Source: CAZBRS01 sp964494475
GTDB taxonomy: Bacteria; Myxococcota_A; UBA9042; CAZBRS01
Direction: 5' to 3'
NCBI GenBank assembly: GCA_964494475.1
Contig: CAZBRS010000067.1
Location: 1-24,608 of the forward strand
DNA: 24,608 nt
Shown: positions 7,718-15,755 of the stretch, one piece after another
Layout: the number at the start of each line of letters is the position of its first letter
How positions within the stretch are numbered: position 1 is the stretch's first letter
Notes under the pieces: generated by a model
What the model was told of the DNA's origin: nothing
The model's input: only the letters and a program-made list of their open reading frames with translations
Databases searched by the model: none
Position numbers and translations under genes: made by a program

Positions 7718-8422
7718 GTGACCGAGGGTCGCGTGGCTCCACTCCCCCAGATCCCCGACGATGCCTTCAAGGCCTTCGCCTACGAACACGTCGCCCAGAT
7801 CGGCAAGGCCGTGTCGTCGCCGCAGCGCCTGGTGCTCCTGAACGTGCTCAGCCAGGGGCCCCGCACGGTCGAGACCCTGGCCGACCTCGCGGGCCTCTCG
7901 GTGGCCAACGCCAGCCGCCACCTGCAGGTGCTGAAGGCTGCCGGTCTCGTGACCAGCACGCGCCGCGGCCAACACGTGGCCTACGCCACGACCGACGACT
8001 GCGTGAAGCGCTTCCTGGCGGCCCTGAAGGACATGGCCTGGACGTGCTCGATCGAGCTCCGGCACGCCGTCGAGCTCATCTCCGAGAGCCCCAGCCGCGC
8101 GCAGAGCGTGGGGCGCGACGAGCTCCTGGCGATGGTCTCCAACGCCGACGTGGTGGTGGTCGACGTGCGGCCGCCCGAGGAGTACGCCGAGGGCCACCTG
8201 CCCGGCGCCCTCTCGGTGCCCCTCGAGCAACTCGAAGCGCGCCTGGACGAGTTTCCTCCCGGCCGGCAGGTGGTGGCCTACTGCCGCGGGCGCTATTGCA
8301 TCCTGGCCGACCGGGCGGTCGAGCTGCTGATGGCCAAGGGGATCCCCGCCCGCCGCACCGACGCCGACATGGTCGACTGGGCCGCCGCCGGGCTGCCCGT
8401 CGAACGCACGATCCAGCCGTAA
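7718..8422 (+). CDS. ArsR-family regulator fused to a rhodanese domain
   Basis: 234 aa from GTG 7718. No Shine-Dalgarno precedes it; GTG 7733 with GAGGG four bases upstream is a serious alternative. Residues ~20-100 form a winged-helix ArsR domain (PQRLVLLNVLSQGPRTVETLADL, then LSVANASRHLQVLKAAGLV with the recognition helix, then the wing around RRGQHVAYAT). Residues ~130-230 are a rhodanese domain with DVRPPEEYAEGHLPGA and the catalytic loop CRGRYC beginning at Cys189. ArsR-rhodanese fusions are known in proteobacteria and are thought to sense or carry sulfane sulfur. Cys194 beside the catalytic Cys could form a disulfide or polysulfide bridge. It heads the operon with a cytochrome and a multi-rhodanese lipoprotein and probably represses its own promoter. 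Confidence 0.9.
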   Translation: MTEGRVAPLPQIPDDAFKAFAYEHVAQIGKAVSSPQRLVLLNVLSQGPRTVETLADLAGLSVANASRHLQVLKAAGLVTSTRRGQHVAYATTDDCVKRFLAALKDMAWTCSIELRHAVELISESPSRAQSVGRDELLAMVSNADVVVVDVRPPEEYAEGHLPGALSVPLEQLEARLDEFPPGRQVVAYCRGRYCILADRAVELLMAKGIPARRTDADMVDWAAAGLPVERTIQP

Positions 8423-8434
8423 CGGGAGGTGACG

Positions 8435-10126
8435 ATGACGCGAGCACCCAGGATTCGAGCGCTGCCGCTGCTGGCGGTCGCGGGCCTGCTGCTGGCCTGC
8501 TCCGGCGCCGGCGAGGGCAGCCCCGACGCGACCGAGATCGCCGCGGAGGCCACCGCCGATCTGGCGCCCGATTTGGGCCCGGCCGAGGTGCCGACCGACG
8601 TGCCGGTGCCTCCCGAGGCCATCGCCGAGGTCGAGCTCTCCCCCGAGCCCGTCGAACCGACCCCCGAGGTGAGCGAGGCCGTCGAGCCTGACGCCGACGT
8701 CGCCGCCGACGTCGCCGCCGACGACGACGCCTCGGCGGCCGAGGTGGCCGCCGAGGTCGAGACGGCCGACGAGATCGTCGAGACGGTCGAGCCCGACGAG
8801 ACCACGGGCGACACCGAGCAGCCCCCGCTGGTCAGCGCGTGCGTCGACTGCCACACCGACAAGGCCCTGCTGGTGGCGCTCCTGCCCGAAGAGCCCCCGG
8901 ACGAGACCGAACACGGAGGTGGGTGAGGGGGCTCGTTGCCTCCGGTGGAGGCATGGGAGAAAGTGCTCATCAAGCTCGGCAACAAGACGAACCCCGGTGA
9001 GTTGGACCAGCACATGGCGACCATGACGTGCGAGCACTGCCACGGCGGCGACGCCACGGCGCTCGACGACCACGAGGGCGCCCACGTGGGCCTCGTGCCT
9101 GACCCCAGCGCGCCCGATACGAACGTGTGCAAGGCCTGCCACGCCCCGGTGACCAACACCTACTGGCAGAGCATGCACGCCACGCTTCAGGGCGAGACGA
9201 ACTCCATCGCCGCCCGTGCCGGCTACGCCTCGTTCGAGCAGTGCCCGCAGGCGCTGCGCGACGGCTTCAAGGGCGAGTGCACCAAGTGCCACGCCACCTG
9301 CGGCGACTGCCACGTCAGCCGCCCCGACGCCAACGGCAAGGGCTTCATCAAGAGCCACGTGTTCAACGAGAAGCCCTCGCAGGCCTACCAGTGCCTGGCC
9401 TGCCACGGCGCGCGCATCGGCTACGACTACCTGGGCTCCGAAGACGAGGGGCGCCTGCCCGACGTGCACTTCTCGAAGGGCATGAGCTGCATGTCCTGCC
9501 ACGGCGAGGTGCAGGCCCACCAGGCGGCCGGCGACGCCTTCGACCGCTACCACGTCGAGAACACCCCCCGCTGCGAGCACTGCCACGCGGTCTCGACCGC
9601 CAACGCCTGGCACGACCAGCACTGGAACGACCTCAGCTGCCACGTGTGCCACTCGCAGGCGGCCTACCAGAACTGCACGGGCTGCCACACCGGAGGCGTC
9701 TACACCACCGACCCGGTCTACCAGGCCGAGAACCCCTTCCAGGCCTTCCGCGTCGGGCGAAACCCCTTCCCCGATCGGCGCTTCGAGTACGTGACGTTGC
9801 GGCACGCGCCGGCCGTGCCCGACATGTACGAGCCCTGGGGGGCCGAGACCCTTGCCGCGTTCGACGCCCTGCCCACCTGGAAGTACACCACGCCCCACAA
9901 CGTGCGGCGCTGGACCCCGCGCACCCAGGTGCCAGCGGGCGCCAGCTGCGCCTCAGCGTGCCACCTGGGCGAGCCCGGCGGCAGCGCCGCCAACGCCGAC
10001 CTGTACCTGTGGGAGGACTTCGTCGACGCCAACTGGCCCGTCGAGGCCGGCGCCAACCAGCCCGTGATCGTGGACGGCTCCCTGCCCGCTTCGTGGCAGG
10101 CCCCGTCCGGCCCCGTAAACCCGTAG
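8435..10126 (+). CDS. Multihaem c-type cytochrome lipoprotein with in-frame TGA (candidate selenocysteine)
   Basis: ATG 8435 follows GGGAGG at 8424-8429, 12 bases after the regulator's stop. MTRAPRIRALPLLAVAGLLLAC is a lipoprotein signal (Cys22). An Asp/Glu/Pro/Ala-rich linker runs to ~residue 140, then the first haem site CVDCH. Codon 164 is TGA (8924-8926), in the context HGGG-U-GGSLPPVEAW. The same frame continues to TAG 10126, giving 563 residues with readthrough. The downstream part has nine more CxxCH sites (CEHCH, CKACH, CTKCH, CGDCH, CLACH, CMSCH, CEHCH, CHVCH, CTGCH) and one CASACH, but no signal peptide, no ribosome-binding site and only a TTG start. Both halves therefore make sense only as one exported cytochrome, matured by periplasmic haem attachment and probably held at the outer membrane. 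Selenocysteine is favoured because a SECIS-like hairpin follows the TGA. A point mutation or sequencing error is the alternative; if the TGA is a real stop, the gene is broken. Confidence 0.75.
8924..8959 (+). promoter_or_regulatory. Candidate bacterial SECIS element after in-frame TGA
   Basis: Seventeen nt after the TGA (8924-8926) lies a GGT apical loop (8944-8946) closed by a perfect 7-bp stem, TGCCTCC (8937-8943) with GGAGGCA (8947-8953). CTC (8932-8934) and GAG (8957-8959) can pair below an internal loop. Bacterial SECIS elements have a small apical loop with G in the first two positions, about 16-37 nt from the UGA; all these conditions are met. The E. coli fdhF element also presents G-U in its loop at nearly the same distance. 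Confidence 0.65.
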
Positions 10127-10147
10127 CGCAGCGAGGAGGAGAACGAG

Positions 10148-13100
10148 ATGACCCTGAGGAGAGCGACCTGGATCGTGCTGGCCGGCCTGGCCCTGTGGGC
10201 CTGCGGCGGCAGCGACGGCGGCAACACCACCGACACCCTCGAGCAGGACACGGCGTCCGAGGTCGGTCCCGACGGCACGGCGGAAGAGACCGCCGAAGAG
10301 ACCACGCCCGACGTGAGCGAGCCCGACCCCGACGTGAGCGAGCCCGACCCCGACGTGACCGAGCCCGACCCCGACGTGGCCGAAGAGGCCACCGAGGTCG
10401 CCGAGGAGACCACCGAGGCGGCCGAGGAGACCACGGAAGTAGCCGAAGAGACTACGGAAGTGGCCGAAGAGACCACCGAGGTGGCCGAGGAGACCGAGAC
10501 GACCACCCCGGAGTCCGAGTTCGAGACGATGATCGGCTACCTCGAGGGTGAGGGCGGCGACTACCTGAACACCGCCGCGCCCAAGGTCGTCGCCGCCGCC
10601 GACGTCATGGCGGCCGGCCTAGAGACCTACGTGATCCTCGACCTGCGCAGCAAGGACCTGGGCGCGGCCACGGCCGACGGCTTCGTGCTCACGCCCAACG
10701 GCACCGTCGACTTCGACGAGGGCCACATCGACGGCGCCATCCTGGTCGACTGGACCCAGATCGTCAGCTACGTGCAGACCAACCTCACCCCCGACGACAA
10801 GATCCTGATCGTCTGCTGGACGGGCCAGTCGGCCTCGCAGGCCTCGCTCATGCTGAACCTGCTCGGCTACGACGCCAGCAGCCTCAAGTGGGGCATGAGC
10901 GGCTGGAACAAGATCTTCGACATGTGGTCGGCCGCCATCAGCAGCGACTGGGCCGCCCAGTTCACGACCGACGCCGACACGGGCAAGAACGCGGCCGGCG
11001 AGTACCCCGTGCTCGCCACGGGCGAGACCGACGCCCAGGCCATCCTCGAGGCCCGCATCGCCGAGTACTCGGCGGGCAAGGCCAAGTCGATCAAGGCCGT
11101 CGACCTCTTCAACGACCTCGAGAGCTACTACGTGGTCAACTACTGGCCCGAGGCCGAGTACCTGGCCCCCGGCCACATCCTCGGCTCGCACCAGTACACC
11201 CCGAAGACCAGCCTGAAGACCAGCGCCGACCTGGCCACTCTGCCCACCGACCAGAAGATCGTCGTCTACTGCTACACGGGCCAGCAGAGCGCCCACGTGG
11301 CCGCCTTCCTCAACCTGCTCGGCTACGACGCCTACAGCCTGCAGTACGGCACCAACGGCATGATCTACGACCAGATGATCAAGCAGCAGTGGACCGGCCC
11401 CGGCGACTACGCCTACGTGGGCGGCCTGCCCCAGCCCACCGAGTTCGAGACGTTGATCGGCCACCTCGAGGCGACCGACTACCTGAACACGGCGGCGCCC
11501 AAGGTCGTCGCCGCCGCCGACGTCATGGTCGCGGGCCTCGACACGTACGTCATCCTCGACCTGCGCAGCAAGGACCTGGGCGCGGCCACGGCCGACGGCT
11601 TCGTGCTCACGCCCAACGGCACCGTCGACTTCGACGAGGGCCACATCGACGGCGCCATCCTGGTCGACTGGACCCAGATCGTCAGCTACGTGCAGACCAA
11701 CCTCACCCCCGACGACAAGATCCTGATCGTCTGCTGGACGGGCCAGTCGGCCTCGCAGGCCTCGCTCATGCTGAACCTGCTCGGCTACGACGCCAGCAGC
11801 CTCAAGTGGGGCATGAGCGGCTGGAACAAGATCTTCGACATGTGGTCGGCCGCCATCAGCAGCGACTGGGCCGCCCAGTTCACGACCGACGCCGACACGG
11901 GCAAGAACGCGGCCGGCGAGTACCCCGTGCTCGCCACGGGCGAGACCGACGCCCAGGCCATCCTCGAGGCCCGCATCGCCGAGTACTCGGCGGGCAAGGC
12001 CAAGTCGATCAAGGCCGTCGACCTCTTCAACGACCTCGAGAGCTACTACGTGGTCAACTACTGGCCCGAGGCCGAGTACCTGGCCCCCGGCCACATCCTC
12101 GGCTCGCACCAGTACACCCCGAAGACCAGCCTGAAGACCAGCGCCGACCTGGCCACTCTGCCCACCGACCAGAAGATCGTCGTCTACTGCTACACGGGCC
12201 AGCAGAGCGCCCACGTGGCCGCCTTCCTCAACCTGCTCGGCTACGACGCCTACAGCCTGCAGTACGGCACCAACGGCATGATCTACGACCAGATGATCAA
12301 GCAGCAGTGGACCGGCCCCGGCGACTACGCCTACGTGGGCGGCCTGCCCCAGCCCACCGAGTTCGAGAAGCTCATCGCTCACGTCGAGGCCACCGACTAC
12401 ATGAACACGGCCTTCCCCAAGGTCGTGGCGGCCACCGACGTAGCGCAGACCCTCGAGGAGTACGTGGTCCTCGACATCCGCACCAAGGACAAATACGGCC
12501 CCGACGGCAGCGACGTGTGGCAGATGGTCGCGAACGGCACGCCCGACTTCGACGACGGCCACATCGAGGGCGCCGTCAACCTGGCGTGGAACGAGGTGGT
12601 CGACTACGTGACCACGAACCTGACCAAGGACGACAAGATCCTGGTGGCGTGCTACACGGGGCAGGAGGCCGGTCACCCGGTCATGGCCCTGAACCTGCTC
12701 GGCTACAACGCCTACAGCCTCAAGTGGGGCATGAGCTCCTGGAGCGCCGACTTCGACCTGTGGACGGCGTCGACCGGCGACACGTGGGCGGGCCAGTTCA
12801 CGACCGACGCCGACACGGGCAAGAACGCCGCGGGCGCCTACCCCGTGCTCGACACGGGGTTCGACACGGCCGAGGAGATCCTGGCGGCCCGCATCGACGC
12901 GCTCCAGGCCTCCGGGACGACGCGCATCCTCGACGCGACCACGTTCTTCACGACCCTCGAAGAGTTCTACGTCGTGAACTACTGGCCCGAGGCCGAATAC
13001 CTGGCCCCCGGCCACGTCACGGGCGCCCACCAGTACACCCCCAAGGCCAGCCTGAAGACCTCGGCCTTCCTGGCTACGCTGCCCACCGACCAGAAGATCG

Positions 13101-13264
13101 CCGTGTACTGCTACACGGGGCAGCAGTCGTCGCAGGTGGCCGCGTTCCTGACGGTGCTGGGCTACGACGCCTACAGCGTCAAGAACGGCACCAACGGCAT
13201 GATCTACAGCCAGATGACCTCGCAGAAGTGGACGCTGCCGGGCGACTACGCGTACGTTCAATGA
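10148..13264 (+). CDS. Lipoprotein with six tandem rhodanese domains
   Basis: ATG 10148 behind GAGGAGGA, 21 bases after the cytochrome's stop; 1038 aa. Lipobox LALWAC (Cys19). The linker (~25-120) is built from short repeats of the PDVSEPD and EVAEET type. Three ~306-residue units follow, each with two rhodanese domains. The candidate active-site cysteines are all present: C223 (CWTGQS), C375 (CYTGQQS), C529, C681, C835 (CYTGQE) and C988. Typical pieces such as VILDLRSKD, GHIDGAI, LNLLGYDA and YWPEAEYLAPGHILGSHQY recur. Rhodaneses carry sulfane sulfur (or selenium) as a Cys persulfide; outside the cell membrane they could trap, relay or detoxify polysulfide, thiosulfate or selenium species. 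Rhodanese-like lipoproteins also occur in Geobacter ext electron-transfer loci. Units 1 and 2 are almost identical; unit 3 is diverged. Co-transcription with the cytochrome and the ArsR-rhodanese gene is likely. Confidence 0.93.
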   Translation: MTLRRATWIVLAGLALWACGGSDGGNTTDTLEQDTASEVGPDGTAEETAEETTPDVSEPDPDVSEPDPDVTEPDPDVAEEATEVAEETTEAAEETTEVAEETTEVAEETTEVAEETETTTPESEFETMIGYLEGEGGDYLNTAAPKVVAAADVMAAGLETYVILDLRSKDLGAATADGFVLTPNGTVDFDEGHIDGAILVDWTQIVSYVQTNLTPDDKILIVCWTGQSASQASLMLNLLGYDASSLKWGMSGWNKIFDMWSAAISSDWAAQFTTDADTGKNAAGEYPVLATGETDAQAILEARIAEYSAGKAKSIKAVDLFNDLESYYVVNYWPEAEYLAPGHILGSHQYTPKTSLKTSADLATLPTDQKIVVYCYTGQQSAHVAAFLNLLGYDAYSLQYGTNGMIYDQMIKQQWTGPGDYAYVGGLPQPTEFETLIGHLEATDYLNTAAPKVVAAADVMVAGLDTYVILDLRSKDLGAATADGFVLTPNGTVDFDEGHIDGAILVDWTQIVSYVQTNLTPDDKILIVCWTGQSASQASLMLNLLGYDASSLKWGMSGWNKIFDMWSAAISSDWAAQFTTDADTGKNAAGEYPVLATGETDAQAILEARIAEYSAGKAKSIKAVDLFNDLESYYVVNYWPEAEYLAPGHILGSHQYTPKTSLKTSADLATLPTDQKIVVYCYTGQQSAHVAAFLNLLGYDAYSLQYGTNGMIYDQMIKQQWTGPGDYAYVGGLPQPTEFEKLIAHVEATDYMNTAFPKVVAATDVAQTLEEYVVLDIRTKDKYGPDGSDVWQMVANGTPDFDDGHIEGAVNLAWNEVVDYVTTNLTKDDKILVACYTGQEAGHPVMALNLLGYNAYSLKWGMSSWSADFDLWTASTGDTWAGQFTTDADTGKNAAGAYPVLDTGFDTAEEILAARIDALQASGTTRILDATTFFTTLEEFYVVNYWPEAEYLAPGHVTGAHQYTPKASLKTSAFLATLPTDQKIAVYCYTGQQSSQVAAFLTVLGYDAYSVKNGTNGMIYSQMTSQKWTLPGDYAYVQ
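10634..12368 (+). repeat. Recent 918-bp in-frame tandem duplication in the rhodanese gene
   Basis: Bases 10634-11450 recur at 11552-12368, offset 918 bp (306 codons). I found no difference between the copies when reading them side by side, including synonymous sites. They diverge outside these ends (for example 11451 C versus 12369 A). The third unit (12369-13264) shares the pattern but differs at many positions. Confidence 0.9.
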
Positions 13265-13270
13265 GACGAG

Positions 13271-13306
13271 CGAGCCGCGGGGATCGCCCCGCGGCTCGTT
13301 CTCTCC
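13271..13306 (+). terminator. Rho-independent-type terminator after the rhodanese operon
   Basis: Perfect 12-bp GC-rich stem: CGAGCCGCGGGG (13271-13282), loop ATCG, and its complement at 13287-13298, followed by TTCTCTCC. It begins 6 bases after the stop codon. The T-tract is interrupted, so some readthrough into the following cytochrome gene is possible. Confidence 0.8.
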
Positions 13307-13321
13307 ATGTCAGGGGTGAAG

Positions 13322-15372
13322 ATGCCGTCCCCCCGCCTGCTCGCGCTCGCGCTCTCCGTGGCCGGGCTCGTCGCCTGCAGTGAGGCACGCCAGGGCGGCG
13401 CGCCCGCCGACTCCCCCGAGGCCCGCTGCGACAACTGCCACTTCGGCCCCCGCGCCACGGCGCCGCTCCGCGACCTGCGGGGCGCGACCGACGGCGCCGC
13501 GCTGGGGGCCCACGCCGCGCACCTCGCGCCCCTGCGCTCCGCGGCGCTGACCTGCGGCGACTGCCACCTGGTCCCGGCCACGGTCGACGCACCGGGGCAC
13601 GTCGACGACGGCCTGCCCGCCGACCTGATCTTCGGAGCCCGGGCGACCGCGGGCGGCCTCACGCCCGCGTACGACCCGAAGACGCGCACGTGCTCGGCCG
13701 TCTGGTGCCACGGGGGCGCGTTCGAGGGCGGGCTCGTCACGACCCCCGCGTGGAACGACGCCACCGACAGGCCCCGCGTCTGCGACGCCTGCCACGCCTC
13801 GCCACCCCCCGCGCCCCACCCCGCCGACTCCGACTGCGGCGCCTGCCACGACAACGTGGGCGACGAGGGGACGCTGCTGGACCCCACGCGCCACGTGGAC
13901 GGCACCGTCGACGTGAGCCGCACCTGCTCGTCGTGCCACGGGAACCCGCCGCCGCCGCCCCACCCCGCGGCCGACGACTGCGACACCTGCCACGCAGCCT
14001 TCGACGAGGCCGGTGCGCTCGACGCGCGGCACCGCGACGGCGCCGTGAACGTACACCTGCAGGCGGCCTGCACCTCGTGCCACGGAGCCCCGCCCGCGCC
14101 GCCCCACCCGGCCGACGCCGCGTGCGGGCGCTGCCATCCGGGCTTCGACCTGCAGGGCAACGTGACGGGCCAGACGCACCGCGACGGCGCCGTCGACCTG
14201 ACCACGTCGTGCACCGCGTGCCACGGCAACCCGCCGGGCGCGCCCCACGTGCAGCAGAGCGACTGCGCCACGTGCCACGCCGTCTACACCGCCNNNNNNN
14301 NNNNNNNNNNNNNNNNNNNNNNNNNNNNNNNNNNNNNNNNNNNNNNNNNNNNNNNNNNNNNNNNNNNNNNNNNNNNNNNNNNNNNNNNNNNNNCGGCTTC
14401 CCGCCCGCGCTGCCCCACCCGGCGCGCCCCGACTGCGCCACCTGCCACGCGGGCTTCGCGGCCGACGCCACCCCCACCGGCGCCCACCCCGACGGCGCCC
14501 TCGACGTGACCACCACGTGCGCCTCCTGTCACGGCAACCCGCCGGCCGCGCCCCACGTGCAGCAGAGCGACTGCGCCACGTGCCACGCCGTCTACACCGC
14601 CTCCGGCGCTCTCGATGACGCTCACCGCGACGGCGGCCTCGATCTGGTGCACGCCGCGGCCTGCAGCGCGTGCCACGGCTTCCCGCCCGCGCTGCCCCAC
14701 CCGGCGCGCCCCGACTGCGCCACCTGCCACCCCGGCTTCGACGCGTCGTCGGACCCGCTCGCGCCCCACCCCGACGGCGTCAGCCAGGTCGAGACCTCGT
14801 GCGTCTCGTGTCACGGAAACCCGCCCGGCGCGCCCCACTTGCAGCGCACCGACTGCGCCACGTGTCACGCCGTCTACGACGCCACCGGCGCCCTCGACGA
14901 CGGCCACCGCGACGGCGGCCTCGATCTCGTGCACGCCAAAGCCTGCTCGGCCTGCCACGACTTCCCGCCGGCCCTGCCCCACCCCGCGCGCCCCGACTGC
15001 GCCACCTGCCACCCCGGCTTCGACGACCAGGGTACGCCCACCGGCGACACGCACGTGGACGGCGCCGTCGACGTGGGCGCGAGCTGCCTGCTCTGCCACG
15101 GCAACCCGCCCGGCGCGCCCCACCTGCAGCGCGCCGACTGCGCCACCTGCCACGCCGTCTACGACGCCGCCGGCGCCCTCGACGACGGCCACCGCGACGG
15201 CCAGCTGGAGCTCATCAACGCCAAGGCCTGCGTCGCCTGCCACGCCTACCCGCCCACCACGGGCACGCACCCGGCCGACGCGACGTGCACCACCTGCCAC
15301 GACGCCACCGTCGGCGCCGACGGCCAGCTGCTGCCGGGGGGCGCTCACCTGAACGGGGTGGTCGACAACTGA
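13322..15372 (+). CDS. Long repeat-built multihaem cytochrome c lipoprotein (broken by assembly gap)
   Basis: ATG 13322 has AGGGG five bases upstream and gives MPSPRLLALALSVAGLVAC (lipobox Cys19); ATG 13307 is in frame but would place extra residues before the signal. Before the gap the chain has ten CxxCH sites plus one CSAVWCH (Cx4CH), the pairing described for the Geobacter CxxxxCH...CXXCH motif (TIGR01904). After the gap there are thirteen more CxxCH sites, so at least 23 + 1 haem sites. Typical blocks are CxxCHGNPPxAPH, DCATCHAVYDAxGALDDxHRDGGLDLVHA and CSACHxFPPALPHPARPDCATCH. The frame differs on the two sides of the Ns only because the gap length is arbitrary. Spacing and lipidation suggest an extended haem wire on the outer membrane. 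It probably has its own promoter or readthrough from the upstream terminator. Confidence 0.9.
14294..14393. other. Assembly gap (100 Ns, nominal length)
   Basis: Exactly 100 Ns, a conventional placeholder for an unknown distance. The left flank (from about 14242, through CAGCAGAGCGACTGC to ACACCGCC) recurs at about 14550-14601. By comparison with that copy, the missing sequence should be at least ~74 bp plus zero or more 282-bp units. Confidence 0.97.
14395..15243 (+). repeat. Tandem 282-bp coding repeats (94 aa, four haem sites each)
   Basis: Units start at 14395, 14677 and 14959; the next block starts at 15244. Unit lengths are thus 282, 282 and 285 bp, the last with one extra codon. Each encodes DCATCH, CxxCHGNPP, DCATCHAVY and CxACH. 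The array continues leftward into the gap. Confidence 0.85.
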
Positions 15373-15423
15373 TCGGCTTCGGGTGTAGAAACGAAGCGCA
15401 AGGACCCTAGCGGGAGCCCGACC

Positions 15424-15699
15424 GTGGTGTGCGTGCAGACCGAGTGCGGGTCGTGCCACCGGCGCTTCGACGTCGCCGACCCCTACGCGCCCGAGATCCC
15501 CACGACCTGCCCCGTGTGCGGCGCGGCGCTCCGCCTGATCACGGGCGTCGACGCCGGCTTCGTGAACCGGCGCGGCGACTTCGTGCCCCCCCGCCGCGCC
15601 CGCCCCATCGGCCCGGCGTGCGAGCTCGAGGCCACCGACGCCACCTGCTGCGGCCTTTCCGTGCCCTGCGGGCTCGAGCCCTGCTGTACGCGGGCGTGA
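15424..15699 (+). CDS. Small zinc-ribbon protein with Cys-rich tail
   Basis: 91 aa from GTG 15424, with GGGAG at 15412-15416. CGSCHRRF and, 17 residues later, CPVCGAAL make a CxxC...CxxC zinc ribbon resembling the MJ0042/FmdB-type ribbons found at the N-termini of bacterial regulatory proteins. There is no signal peptide, so CGSCH is unlikely to bind haem. The C-terminal third holds six more cysteines (CELEATDATCCGLSVPCG, then LEPCCTRA), which is unusual and could bind metal. It lies 51 bases after the haem-wire gene and ends just before a convergent gene. Function unknown. GTG 15429 is out of frame and not used. Confidence 0.65.
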   Translation: MVCVQTECGSCHRRFDVADPYAPEIPTTCPVCGAALRLITGVDAGFVNRRGDFVPPRRARPIGPACELEATDATCCGLSVPCGLEPCCTRA

Positions 15700-15733
15700 C
15701 CCTCGAATCGATGGGGTTGCGGGTCCCGCGGGG

Positions 15734-15752
15734 GGCCCGGGCTCGACGGGCC
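15734..15752. terminator. Possible bidirectional terminator hairpin between convergent genes
   Basis: GGCCCG (15734-15739) and CGGGCC (15747-15752) form a short GC stem in the 56-bp gap between the plus-strand zinc-ribbon gene and the minus-strand barrel gene. There is no T-run on either side. The position is the main argument. Confidence 0.3.
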
Positions 15753-15755
15753 GGG

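Noticed and set aside
8937..8953. Hairpin as a transcription terminator for the first half of the cytochrome
   Set aside because: The stem is only 7 bp and has no U-run after it; operon genes continue without a new promoter. SECIS geometry fits better.
8936..10126. Separate cytochrome gene starting at TTG 8936
   Set aside because: No signal peptide although haem attachment needs export, no ribosome-binding site, and the frame joins directly to the upstream lipoprotein. The TTG also lies inside the SECIS-like stem region.
10619..13261. Minus-strand open frame of ~880 codons opposite the rhodanese gene
   Set aside because: Shadow of a GC-rich repetitive gene; its repeats follow from the duplication on the other strand and it has no recognisable fold.
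14294..14509. Frameshift in the haem-wire gene
   Set aside because: The frame change coincides with the 100-N gap of arbitrary length, so it is not evidence of a broken gene.
14395..15243. CRISPR-like or satellite array
   Set aside because: Units are 282 bp, keep the reading frame and encode haem motifs; they are protein-coding repeats.
15442..15456. CGSCH in the small protein as a haem-binding site
   Set aside because: The protein has no signal peptide and the motif pairs with a second CxxC as a zinc ribbon.
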